From Akkermansia muciniphila (GTDB lineage: Bacteria > Verrucomicrobiota > Verrucomicrobiia > Verrucomicrobiales > Akkermansiaceae), in NCBI RefSeq assembly GCF_002884975.1, contig NZ_PJKB01000001.1:892596-956595 (forward strand): a stretch of DNA of 64,000 nt. Direction: 5' to 3'. The position numbers and the translations under genes were made by a program. Under the pieces are notes generated by a model that worked only from the letters and a program-made list of their open reading frames with translations, was not told the origin of the DNA and searched no databases. Below are positions 1 to 8,310 of the stretch, piece by piece. How positions within the stretch are numbered: the first letter of the stretch is position 1; the number at the start of each line of letters is the position of its first letter.

Positions 1-52
1 GGAAAACAAAAATGCTCGTACCGTCTTCATCTCGGGTCAGGTGCTGGATTGC

Positions 53-2188
53 TTACTTGTACTTGTTGATGGACGGATCCTGATAGCGCTCGGAATCCTT
101 CTTTCCATCCCCGCCTGAAGGCTTCAAGGTCCATTTGCAGGAATCCGTGTACGTTTTCCCGCCCATGGAGGCCGTGGCCGTGATGGTGTTGACGCCGGGC
201 TTGAGAGTCACTTCAGGCCAGACGGCGCGCTTCAATTCATCCGGCTTGACGCTTCCCACGGCCTTCCCGTTGACGGCCAGCTTCACCGCGGGGGCATTGC
301 TGTAAACCTTCACGGGCACCTTCTTCTCCGTGCGTTCCGCAAACCTGCGGGACGTGATGTACACGGTCGGCTGGGGGCTCCAGTTGGCCTTGTAGAAGAA
401 ATAGGCGTCCTTGGGCGTCTTGCGGTCATAGGTCACCAGCCCCTTGTCATTGATGCCGGGGCTTTCCCCCTCAAAGCGGGAGGCGGAACCGAAGTCAAAC
501 ATGTTCCAGACGAAGGAGCCCCACACCTCCGGCCTCTCCCTGATGCACTTGTAATTGATCTCATGCGCCTGGGACTGCCATTCCTCCGGATGCCAGAACC
601 CGGTGGGGGACGGCCTCTTGGCCGGATTCTCATGCATGCCCGTGCTGGCGCCATGGCCGTATTCGCTGACGGCGATGCCCATTTTGCCGCCGTAATCGCG
701 GATGTAGCCGTTCAGGTTCCCCTTCATGGTTTCCGGGCCGCCCCCGTACCAGCCGGGATACGTATTGAACGCGATGTGGTCCGGAATATTGTTCAGCTTC
801 TTGCGGCCCGGCTGGTTGCTGGCCCCCACCGTCATGCGGGAGGGGTCCGCCTCCTTCACGAACTTGTTCAATTCCGTCAATTCGGCATCCATGTCTACTT
901 TGTTGGAAGCCTCCGGCTGGTGGCCGATTTCATTGAAAATGCCCCACATGCAGATGGAGGGGTGGTTCCAGTGCTGGTAAATCATTTCCCGGGCCTGGAG
1001 GCGGTTGTTCTCCCGGAATTCCGGCGTATCCCGCACCAGGTTGACGTTGGGCACTTCAGACCAGACGACCAGTCCAGTCTTGTCGCACAGGTCGTAAACG
1101 TTGGAAGAAGCGGGATAGTGGCCCGTTCTCAGGCCGTCCGCTCCCATGTCCGCAATCAGCCGGATGTCCCGCGCCTCATCCTCCGGAGAAAGCGCCCAGC
1201 CCTTTCCCTTCATGTCCTGGTGGCGGCTGACGCCCTTGACCTGCATGGGCTTCCCGTTCAGGACAAAGCCCTTCCCGGGATCGACAGAAACGGTCCGGAG
1301 GCCCAGAGGCTGCACTATTTCGTCCGTCTGGCCGTCCGCCGTCCTGATGGAAGTCTTCACCTGGTAGAGGTAGGGATTCCTGACTCCGTTCCAGAGCACG
1401 GGCTTGCCGATCGCCAGCGTTACGGGAACCTCCAGGTTCTTCTTTTCCCCGGCGGCGGCCTTCACCGTCTTTCCGGCCACCTTCCTGCCCTTCATGTCCA
1501 GGATTTCCACGGCTACATCCACGTCCCCCGCCTTCCCGTCCGAGTTCAGCAGGGTCTTCACTTCCACCTCCGCTTTGGACTTATCCAGGGACTTCGTCGT
1601 AATGAAGACGCCGGGGGAGGCGTAAAAGAGGGGGTCAATGCACACGCCGTCCGTTTCAATCAGCTCAATGGGCCGGTACAAGCCGCCGAACATGGAAAAA
1701 TCCCCGCGCTGGGGCGCGATATGTTCCCGCTGCGTATTGTCCACCAGAACGGAAACCGTGTTGGTGCCTTGTTTCAGGAGGGGAGTGATTTCATAACAAA
1801 AAGCGGTAAACGCCCCCTCATGCCTGCCGGCAGGCTTCCCGTTGACGGAAACCTCGGAAACGATGCTGGCGCCTCCGCCGCGGATGAAATACCTCTTGCC
1901 CGGCCTGGGAGCCACCGGAAGAGTGCGGGAATAAACGGCGGGACCGCGCCGGTAGGCGTCGCTGTTGACGGACTTGGCGTCTCCGCGCTTCCCCTTCACG
2001 CCGTTCGCGGCATCCTCCGCATTCCAGGTGTGGGGCACCGTTACTTTCCCGGAAGAGCCTCCGTTGAAGCTGTAATCCCAGGAACCGTTCAGGGAATGGA
2101 CTTCACGGGCATCAGCCGCCAGAATGGAACCCAGGGCACAACACAGCCCGGCACATGATACGTTGAAAGAGAGGATTCTGATGTTCAT
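53..2188 (-). CDS. Secreted glycoside hydrolase family 2 (beta-galactosidase-like)
   Basis: A 711-residue exported GH2 enzyme that should remove beta-linked sugars (galactose or glucuronic acid type) from host or dietary glycans. An N-terminal signal peptide (about residues 1-25, ending near LAADA) is followed by the GH2 sugar-binding beta-sandwich (about 30-180), an Ig-like domain (about 190-300) and the TIM barrel. The acid/base glutamate is E420 in the NE pair of MWGIFNEIG; the likely nucleophile is E509 in SEYGHG. The C-terminal part (about 610-690) looks like a DUF4982-type beta domain. The protein is shorter than LacZ (about 1000 residues) but normal for this subgroup. The gene is read away from the repeat-rich recombinase patch, whose edge lies just upstream of its ATG. 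Exact substrate cannot be read from sequence. Confidence 0.9.
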   Translation of the reverse strand: MNIRILSFNVSCAGLCCALGSILAADAREVHSLNGSWDYSFNGGSSGKVTVPHTWNAEDAANGVKGKRGDAKSVNSDAYRRGPAVYSRTLPVAPRPGKRYFIRGGGASIVSEVSVNGKPAGRHEGAFTAFCYEITPLLKQGTNTVSVLVDNTQREHIAPQRGDFSMFGGLYRPIELIETDGVCIDPLFYASPGVFITTKSLDKSKAEVEVKTLLNSDGKAGDVDVAVEILDMKGRKVAGKTVKAAAGEKKNLEVPVTLAIGKPVLWNGVRNPYLYQVKTSIRTADGQTDEIVQPLGLRTVSVDPGKGFVLNGKPMQVKGVSRHQDMKGKGWALSPEDEARDIRLIADMGADGLRTGHYPASSNVYDLCDKTGLVVWSEVPNVNLVRDTPEFRENNRLQAREMIYQHWNHPSICMWGIFNEIGHQPEASNKVDMDAELTELNKFVKEADPSRMTVGASNQPGRKKLNNIPDHIAFNTYPGWYGGGPETMKGNLNGYIRDYGGKMGIAVSEYGHGASTGMHENPAKRPSPTGFWHPEEWQSQAHEINYKCIRERPEVWGSFVWNMFDFGSASRFEGESPGINDKGLVTYDRKTPKDAYFFYKANWSPQPTVYITSRRFAERTEKKVPVKVYSNAPAVKLAVNGKAVGSVKPDELKRAVWPEVTLKPGVNTITATASMGGKTYTDSCKWTLKPSGGDGKKDSERYQDPSINKYK

Positions 2189-2477
2189 GATACAGTAAAA
2201 CAGTATATCTCATACGTTCAGGCATGTAAAATATTTTCATCCTGCCGTATCTTTCTTCTCGGTCTAACAAAAATTTACCAACACCTAACGAATAGCATTC
2301 GTTTTGATATTCAACGCATGTGATCATGCTTTCTAACATTTTCGGTTCCTGCACCATCAGAAACTTTGATTTTCCGATCGGATCAAAGAAAACATAAGTT
2401 ACAACATATCCTTGACGGATACGCGTTTTCCGATGGAAAGCATAAGTTTTCTTTACTATAAGGATGGCCTTTTTCAT
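2112..2477 (-). CDS. Doubtful 121-residue frame overlapping the GH2 start
   Basis: An open frame in the AT-rich patch, running toward and 77 bp into the GH2 gene. Its first 90 or so residues (MKKAILIVKKTYAFHRK onward) have plausible composition and no stop despite low GC, but I recognise no family. There is no Shine-Dalgarno, and the frame contains most of the dyad and direct repeats described for this patch, which argues for a non-coding role. Its ATG lies only 34 bp from the divergent recombinase ATG, with the 18-bp palindrome between them, so it could be a small divergently transcribed partner. More likely a chance frame. Confidence 0.2.
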   Translation of the reverse strand: MKKAILIVKKTYAFHRKTRIRQGYVVTYVFFDPIGKSKFLMVQEPKMLESMITCVEYQNECYSLGVGKFLLDREERYGRMKIFYMPERMRYTVLLYHEHQNPLFQRIMCRAVLCPGFHSGG

Positions 2478-2511
2478 TAAAACCGTGTTTGTACAAACAC
2501 GATGAACCTAT
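2189..2511. other. AT-rich intergenic patch with clustered inverted and direct repeats
   Basis: About 320 bp of clearly lower GC than both neighbours. Dyads seen by eye: AACGAAT/ATTCGTT with a 3-nt gap (2287-2303); GCATG/CATGC with a 4-nt gap (2316-2329); CTTTGAT/ATCAAAG (arms 2364-2370 and 2382-2388) enclosing the palindrome TCCGATCGGA; and a perfect 18-bp palindrome (2484-2501). A split direct repeat, TTTTCCGAT then CATAAGTT, occurs at 2370-2400 and again at 2426-2448. This density is typical of recombinase binding sites or of an autoregulated promoter; which one is inference. Confidence 0.6.
2484..2501. promoter_or_regulatory. Perfect 18-bp palindrome upstream of recombinase
   Basis: CGTGTTTGTACAAACACG is its own reverse complement. 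It ends 10 bp before the recombinase ATG and begins 6 bp before the ATG of the doubtful divergent frame. The position fits an operator for autorepression, or a crossover/binding site for the recombinase. Confidence 0.55.
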
Positions 2512-3603
2512 ATGAGAAAAGTACCGAAAACGAATAAACTAAAATATGTTGGAACCGCTCTTCTGGAAGGGGAATCAGTCACCCTGACCCAGGCGGCACG
2601 GCTGGTATTGGAAATCAAGGAAGCCCTGGGGGATGAAATCTGCACCATCAACCGGTGCAGGGAAGTTGTCACCCTGGGGCTGAACGCCATCAAGAACAAA
2701 CACCATACCGTCAGCTTCGGGACGGCGGCCACGGAATGCCTGCGTTCCAAAAGCCACCGCCGCCCCCGGACGCTGACGGACATCAAGAGCATCATTCATA
2801 AACTCAAGAAGAGCAATCCGGAACTGGAGGAAACTCCCCTCAGGAACCTCACCGTGGAAGAATGCCAGAGCATTCTGATGAATACGTTCACCACGTCACG
2901 CCAGCGGCACAAGGCGCGGCTGATCCTGAGCGGAATCTTCTCCTTCTCTGTCAAGCGCGGCTGGTGTGATGAAAATCCCATCCTCCGCGTAGACACCCCC
3001 TTCCTGCGGGAACAGGAAATCCCGGCCCTGGGACTGAAGGACGTCACCCTGCTCCTCAAAACATGCATGAATGAATTCGACGGGAGCTGCGTAGCCGGAG
3101 CCGCCCTGATGATTTTTGCAGGCATCCGCCCGCAGGAAGTGGAGCGGCTGCTCTGGGAGAACATCGCCATCCGGGACGGCTGCGTGATTCTGAACTCCAA
3201 GCACACCAAAACCGGGGGCGCCCGGCATGTCACCATCCTGCCCGTTCTAGCCAAATGGCTCAAATTCTGCCGTGACAGAACCAAGCCGGGGCCGAATACG
3301 CCCATCTGCCCCAAGGGCTGGACGATCAAGTGGCGCAAGATCCGCAGGAACGCGGGCTGGGGCGGCAGAAAAAGATCATGGGTGCCGGACTGCCTGCGGC
3401 ACACCTATGCCAGCTACCACGCCAAGCACTTCAAGGACTACAACCTGCTGCAGATGGAAATGGGGCACCGCTCCTCCTCACTGCTCCGCACCCGGTACCT
3501 GAACATGAAGGGCATTTCCCCGCAAACGGCCACGCGCTTCTGGGGACTCACTCCGGCCAAGGTGATTTCGGAAACGGAACCTCCGGAGGAACAGACGCAA
3601 TAA
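2512..3603 (+). CDS. Tyrosine recombinase / site-specific integrase
   Basis: A complete 363-residue phage-integrase-family DNA breaking-rejoining enzyme. Residues about 66-165 form a SAM-like core-binding domain and about 170-335 the catalytic domain. Catalytic residues visible: R206 (FAGIRPQEV), K233 (HTKTGG), R296 (CLRHTYASY), H319 (MGHRS) and the nucleophile Y329 (TRYLNM). The usual histidine of the H-x-x-R box is D293, an unusual change. No phage, transposon or conjugation genes are nearby, so this is either a domesticated recombinase or one acting on local sites such as the repeat patch directly upstream. The start at 2512 has no clear Shine-Dalgarno. Confidence 0.9.
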   Translation: MRKVPKTNKLKYVGTALLEGESVTLTQAARLVLEIKEALGDEICTINRCREVVTLGLNAIKNKHHTVSFGTAATECLRSKSHRRPRTLTDIKSIIHKLKKSNPELEETPLRNLTVEECQSILMNTFTTSRQRHKARLILSGIFSFSVKRGWCDENPILRVDTPFLREQEIPALGLKDVTLLLKTCMNEFDGSCVAGAALMIFAGIRPQEVERLLWENIAIRDGCVILNSKHTKTGGARHVTILPVLAKWLKFCRDRTKPGPNTPICPKGWTIKWRKIRRNAGWGGRKRSWVPDCLRHTYASYHAKHFKDYNLLQMEMGHRSSSLLRTRYLNMKGISPQTATRFWGLTPAKVISETEPPEEQTQ

Positions 3604-3662
3604 CGGAGATGGGACGGGGGCCCCGGCTGAGGCGCCTCCTCCCTTCTCAGGCAGGACGAACC

Positions 3663-5600
3663 CTATAATTCATAGTAGGTGTAGCCGTTCAGGCCGGAAC
3701 GGAACACTTCCAGGGCCCTCCGGCGTTCGGACGGAGATATTTTCCCATCCGCCACCGCCTGTTCCGCAAACGTGCGGAACTTGTTGATCAGCTCCTTGGG
3801 GTCATACTCCACGTAGGAGAGGACGTCCGCCACGGTATCCCCCTCCACCTCATGCGTATAAACAGGGCGTCCCCCTTCCAGGTGCACGCCCACCACATTC
3901 GTATCCCCCAGCAGGTTGTGCAGGTCCCCCAGGGTCTCCTGATAGGCGCCCACCAGGAACACGCCGATGTAGTAATCATCCTCGCCGGGCTTGATGGCAT
4001 GCAGCGGAAGCGCGGTAGCCACGTCCTCCCGGTCGATGAAATGGTCTATCTTCCCGTCGCAGTCACAGGTGATGTCCGCCAGCACGGCCTTGTTCGTGGG
4101 CCGTTCATTCAGGCGGTGCAGAGGCATCACGGGGAAAAGCTGGCGTATGGCCCAGGAATCCGGCAGGGACTGGAACAGGGAAAAATTGCCGTAATAAAAG
4201 TCCACCATGGAGCAGGAAAGCTCCCGGAGGTCTTCCGGAATGGTTTCCATCTCCGCCAGCATGCGGGAAATGCGGCTCAGGATGTGCCAGTAATAGGCCT
4301 CTCCCAGCCCGCGCTGACGCAGGGTGGCATTCCCGTAAAAGAACTGGGCGCGCAGCTGGTCCCGGTAATAGCAGGCGTCATTGTAGCACTCCTGCATATT
4401 CTTCCTGGCCAGGGTCCGGTCCGTATCCGCAAAAGCCTTCAGCAACTCCGGAGCATCCTCCGGCAAATCCGGGGGAGGTTCCTCGCCCGGCGCGCTGGTC
4501 ACGTCCAGCACGTTAAACACCAGCACGGAATAATACGCCACCACGGCGCGGCCGGACTCCGTCACCAGCGTGGGATGGGGCACCTCGTACTTGGTGCACA
4601 TGTCCCCCACCACCTCCACCACGTCACGGGCGAACTCCGCAATGGAATAGTTGCAGGAGGAATGGAAATTCGTCTTGGACCCGTCGTAATCCACGGCCAG
4701 GCCACCGCCCATGTCCAGCGTTCCCAGCGGCGCGCCTTCCTTCACCAGGTCCACGTAAATGCGGGCGGCCTCCGTCAGCCCCTCGCGGACCACGGAAATA
4801 TTCGGAATCTGGGACCCCTGGTGGTAATGGAGCAGTTTCAGGCAGTCCAGGGAATCCATCTGCTTCAGCTTGTCCACCACATCCACCACCTGCGCGGCGT
4901 TCAGGCCAAAGACGGACTTGTCCCCCGCGGACTCCTGCCACAGGCCGGAACCCTTGGCCGCCAGCTTGATGCGCACGCCCAGATTGGGCCGGATGTCCAT
5001 CTTCCGGGCTCGTGCCAGAATGGCGTCCAGCTCGGAAGGCATCTCCAGCACGATGAAAATATTCAGCCCCATTTTCTGGGCCGTCAGCGCCAGGTCAATA
5101 AACTCGTCATCCTTGTAGCCGTTGCAGATCAGGTAGGCGTTGGGATTATGCATGTGCGCCATGGCGGCAATCAGCTCCGGCTTGGAACCGGCTTCCAGCC
5201 CGTAATCATACTTGGTGCCGAACTCCGCGATCTCCTCCACCACCTGCCGCTGCTGGTTCACCTTGATGGGATACACGCCCTGGTACTTGCCCTGGTAATC
5301 CGCCTCCTTAATCGCCTTCCGGAAGCTCTCGTTCAGCTCCGCAATGCGGCTGCGCAGCAGGTCGCGGAAACGGAACAGCACCGGAACGGTGGTGCCGCGC
5401 TCATTCAGGCCCTCCAGCAGGTCGCACAGGCTGATGTCCTTCTTCCCGCCGTCCTCGTCATTCAGGCGTACGGTGACCTCCCCTTTCTTGTTAATCCGGA
5501 AATATCCGTTGCCCCAGTCGTCAATGCCGTACAAATCTGCGGAATCATGATGACTCCAGCCCCGGACTTTCTGCTTGATGCCTTCTTTGGATGCTGCCAT
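3663..5600 (-). CDS. speA: Biosynthetic arginine decarboxylase
   Basis: PLP-dependent fold-III decarboxylase that converts arginine to agmatine, the entry to polyamine synthesis. With the ATG at 5600 the product is 645 residues, normal for the SpeA family; a TTG at 5618 would add six residues. The PLP lysine is K113 in YPIKVNQQ. Other family landmarks are the glycine-rich phosphate loop (DMGGGLAVDY), the HYHQGSQI segment and the C-terminal barrel with PVMPLHRLNERP and DITCDCDGKID. It lies 20-odd bp downstream of nspC in the same direction, so the two form a polyamine operon. Enzymes that would turn agmatine into putrescine are not in the window. Confidence 0.95.
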   Translation of the reverse strand: MAASKEGIKQKVRGWSHHDSADLYGIDDWGNGYFRINKKGEVTVRLNDEDGGKKDISLCDLLEGLNERGTTVPVLFRFRDLLRSRIAELNESFRKAIKEADYQGKYQGVYPIKVNQQRQVVEEIAEFGTKYDYGLEAGSKPELIAAMAHMHNPNAYLICNGYKDDEFIDLALTAQKMGLNIFIVLEMPSELDAILARARKMDIRPNLGVRIKLAAKGSGLWQESAGDKSVFGLNAAQVVDVVDKLKQMDSLDCLKLLHYHQGSQIPNISVVREGLTEAARIYVDLVKEGAPLGTLDMGGGLAVDYDGSKTNFHSSCNYSIAEFARDVVEVVGDMCTKYEVPHPTLVTESGRAVVAYYSVLVFNVLDVTSAPGEEPPPDLPEDAPELLKAFADTDRTLARKNMQECYNDACYYRDQLRAQFFYGNATLRQRGLGEAYYWHILSRISRMLAEMETIPEDLRELSCSMVDFYYGNFSLFQSLPDSWAIRQLFPVMPLHRLNERPTNKAVLADITCDCDGKIDHFIDREDVATALPLHAIKPGEDDYYIGVFLVGAYQETLGDLHNLLGDTNVVGVHLEGGRPVYTHEVEGDTVADVLSYVEYDPKELINKFRTFAEQAVADGKISPSERRRALEVFRSGLNGYTYYEL

Positions 5601-5623
5601 GTCAATCTGTCTGGTCAAATGTT

Positions 5624-6826
5624 CTAGCCCAGGCGGGCCTCAAAATCTTCATAGGAAAAACGGCGTACCGTCTCCACGGAGCCGTCCTTCTTCTGGATTG
5701 CAATATCCGGATGGCGCACGCCGTTGAAAAACGTCGTTTTCACCATCGTATAATGCGCCATGTCGTCAAAAACAAGCTCGTCGCCCGCGGCAAGGGGTTC
5801 CGCAAAGGAATAATCCCCTATCCGGTCTCCCGCCAAACAGGTGGGCGCCCCCAGGCGGTACGTATGCGCGCCTTCCCCGGCGTTCCCCGCCAGGGCGTAG
5901 TTTTCCCCCTCCATCCGCACGGCGGGCTGCTGCCCGGAACGCAGGGAGGCGTTCTTTAAAATCTGGAACACGTCCGGACGGTAGGGCATCTCCAGCGTAT
6001 CAGGCATATGGGCGGACGCGGAAACGTCCAGAATGGCATGCTCCACCCCTTCCGAGGAAAAAATATCCAGCACCCTGCACCGGAGCACCCCCGTATGAAT
6101 GGCGGCGGCTTCCCCCGGTTCCAGCCATACGTCCACGCCGTAGCGCCCGCGTATGCCGCGGATAAGCTCCACTAACAGCTTCCGGTCATAACCGGGCTTG
6201 GTGATCCAGTGGCCGCCGCCCATATTCAGCCAGGTAATCTCCGGGCGGGACAGGATGTGGCCGAAGTGCCGCTCCACCGCGCCGAGCGTAGCCGCCAGGT
6301 CATCCGCCCCCTGCTCGCACAGGGTATGGAAATGAAGGCCGGAAATGCCGGTCAAATCAGCCTCCTGCATCACATCCGGCGTAACGCCCAGGCGGGAGCC
6401 GGGCGCGCAGGGATCATACAGGGGCTTATGCCCGGTGGAAAAACGGGGATTGACGCGTAAGCCGCACTTCAGCTCTCCGGAAAGAAAGCGGGGATGCCGC
6501 ATCACCTCCTCCCGGAAACGGGCCCACTGCGTCAGGCTGTTGAAATCAAGGTGGCTGGAAATTTCCGCCAGCTCCGCCACCTCCTCCGGAGCATACGCCG
6601 GAGAATACGTCAGCACGTGTTTTCCGAACCTGCTCCGGGCCAGCCGCGCCTCCCACAGGCCGGACGCGCAGCAGCCGTCCAGCAAGGGCTCCAGGATATC
6701 AAAACAGGGCCAGCAGGAAAAACCTTTCAGGGCCAGCACGATGCGGCACCCGGCTGCCTCCGCCACGTCCCTCAGGATAAGGGCGTTGCGTTCCAGGGCA
6801 GACTGGCTGATGATAAAGGCGGACAT
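5624..6826 (-). CDS. nspC: Carboxynorspermidine/carboxyspermidine decarboxylase
   Basis: 400-residue PLP enzyme of the alanine-racemase-like fold that makes (nor)spermidine from its carboxylated precursor, the alternative spermidine route common in gut bacteria. The ATG at 6826 (MSAFIISQSALERN) is chosen because homologues start here; the frame is open 41 codons further upstream without similarity. The PLP lysine is K34 in LALKGFS. MGGGHWITKPGYD and the C-terminal FDDMAHYTMVKTTFFNG segment match the family. It is the first gene of the nspC-speA operon. The partner carboxyspermidine dehydrogenase is not in the window. Confidence 0.93.
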   Translation of the reverse strand: MSAFIISQSALERNALILRDVAEAAGCRIVLALKGFSCWPCFDILEPLLDGCCASGLWEARLARSRFGKHVLTYSPAYAPEEVAELAEISSHLDFNSLTQWARFREEVMRHPRFLSGELKCGLRVNPRFSTGHKPLYDPCAPGSRLGVTPDVMQEADLTGISGLHFHTLCEQGADDLAATLGAVERHFGHILSRPEITWLNMGGGHWITKPGYDRKLLVELIRGIRGRYGVDVWLEPGEAAAIHTGVLRCRVLDIFSSEGVEHAILDVSASAHMPDTLEMPYRPDVFQILKNASLRSGQQPAVRMEGENYALAGNAGEGAHTYRLGAPTCLAGDRIGDYSFAEPLAAGDELVFDDMAHYTMVKTTFFNGVRHPDIAIQKKDGSVETVRRFSYEDFEARLG

Positions 6827-7049
6827 GAAGCAACGACAACCTAAGCGATTCCCAACGATTTGCGAGAAAAATTTGAGTAATCCCCCATCATACCTTCCGG
6901 GAGGCGCCCCGGAGCCTCCCGGTCCGGCAAAGCCCGCTCCCCCTATCAAACGGAAATGTTAAAAAACGCCACAAATCGCCTCTTCCTGCATTCTTTTCCT
7001 TGAAATGGGATGTGTTTTCCTCTTTTATAACGTAACCATTGCGATTGCC

Positions 7050-7796
7050 ATGACTAACATTCATCCCTTCACCACCGCAGCAGCCTGCCTCCTGACCGTC
7101 GGAGCAGCGCTCTTCACCAGCTCCTGCCAGCCTACCTCTCCGCAGAGCTACGCCCGTCAATTCGCTACCGCCCAGAACGTCTCCGTACACGGGTATAACG
7201 GCCGTGAAACGCTGACCAGCAGGGTTTATGCCGACTGGGGCGGCATGCCGGCCAACGCGCGCCGCGCCATGGAGGAATACATCAAGGGCGCTGAATGGAA
7301 GACGATGGACTACATCCGCCCGCAATACTTCATCCAGGTGGACCGCTCCTACTGGGCTCTCTGCATTGACAATGACGGCAACCTCATCGGCATCGTTCCC
7401 TTCCGCAACGGCAGGGACGCCCGCAAGATGTCCGTCAACAACCACTTCAAAATGCTGGTCAACACCACGGACCAGGCCCCGGCCCTGGGCTATGCCATCC
7501 TGAAAAACCTGGCTTATGCGGATGGACTGCGCGTCAGCACCCGCAAGGCTGACGGCCTGAACACGCCTGTTCCGGCGCCGCCCGCCGTGAAGGTGGTTGT
7601 TCCGCCCAAGGAAGCCGCTCCGGCAGCCGGAGCCGCCAAGCCTGCGGCCGCACCTTCCACGGAACCCGCCGCTACGGAAGAAACGCCCGCCGATGATGCA
7701 GACTCCACCGGCACGGAAGAAACGCCCGCCGCGGATAACACTGCTGAAGACAGCGATGCCACGGCGACGGATGACGCCGCTACCGACGACTTTTAA
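7050..7796 (+). CDS. Exported protein with Pro/Ala/Glu-rich tail, probable lipoprotein
   Basis: 248-residue protein of unknown function. The ATG at 7050 gives a short signal peptide (MTNIHPFTTAAACLL) ending in FTSSC, a weak lipobox, so it may be lipid-anchored. Residues about 30-160 form a globular domain (YADWGGMPANARRAMEEYI, YWALCIDNDGNLIGIVPFRNG) that I do not recognise. From about residue 175 the chain becomes a disordered Pro/Ala/Val stretch and then a strongly acidic Glu/Asp/Thr tail, rich in EETPA repeats. It stands alone, with a good terminator after it. Confidence 0.75.
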   Translation: MTNIHPFTTAAACLLTVGAALFTSSCQPTSPQSYARQFATAQNVSVHGYNGRETLTSRVYADWGGMPANARRAMEEYIKGAEWKTMDYIRPQYFIQVDRSYWALCIDNDGNLIGIVPFRNGRDARKMSVNNHFKMLVNTTDQAPALGYAILKNLAYADGLRVSTRKADGLNTPVPAPPAVKVVVPPKEAAPAAGAAKPAAAPSTEPAATEETPADDADSTGTEETPAADNTAEDSDATATDDAATDDF

Positions 7797-7838
7797 GATG
7801 CCTCCCCCCTCCGGGGACTACATACCTCCATTTCCATC

Positions 7839-7872
7839 ACGCTCCGCCGGCACGCACGGCGGGGCGTTTTTT
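7839..7872 (+). terminator. Intrinsic terminator of the 7050 gene
   Basis: ACGCTCCGCCG pairs with CGGCGGGGCGT (one G-T pair) across a 7-nt loop, followed by TTTTTTAT. Confidence 0.85.
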
Positions 7873-8210
7873 ATCCCCATTCTTCCGGAACAACGGCAAG
7901 TTTGCTCTTATTTTAAACCATCCCTGTCGTGGGAAAGCGCCTGTGAAGCTTGTAAATAGCCCGGTTCGGAAGTGGCCTGCGCTTACGTAAGCTTGAATGA
8001 AAAGCCTCCGGCCCCCGTTCATTCCGGGTTACGGAAAAAACCACGGGAAAGGAGGATATTCTTCAGGTCTCAATCTGCTCCGCCAGCGGAGGAAAACCGC
8101 CCGCAGGGAAAGACGCAAGGAACGCACTCACATGTTTAACCCGCAGGAACGCGCATCACCCCTAAAAACCCTTTACCGGACGCTCCGCCCGGCGGAAACG
8201 TCAAAAAGCC
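7873..8210. other. Gene-free stretch between the 7050 gene and the sulfatase terminator
   Basis: No convincing coding frame. It holds a perfect 12-bp palindrome GCTTACGTAAGC at 7981-7992, an AAAGGAGGAT element at 8048-8057 with no start codon behind it, and a small hairpin CTCCGC-CA-GCGGAG at 8078-8091. No riboswitch or RNA family recognised. Confidence 0.5.
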
Positions 8211-8237
8211 GGATGCCCTGCCAAAAGCAGGGCATCC
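8204..8237 (-). terminator. Intrinsic terminator of the sulfatase gene
   Basis: Perfect 11-bp stem GGATGCCCTGC/GCAGGGCATCC with loop CAAAA. On the minus strand it is followed by GGCTTTTTGA. It lies about 75 bp beyond the sulfatase stop. Confidence 0.85.
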
Positions 8238-8310
8238 CAATTCGCGCCCTCTTCACCGGAGGCCATTCGCCGGACCTGGTGAAAAGGAAACCGCAGACTG
8301 TGGCGGAATC

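Noticed and set aside
563-2158. 531-residue open frame on the plus strand opposite the GH2 gene
   Set aside because: Shadow of the GH2 gene; no domain character.
2512-3603. Edge of a prophage or integrative element
   Set aside because: No tRNA target, phage, plasmid or conjugation genes on either side; GH2 and the polyamine operon flank it directly.
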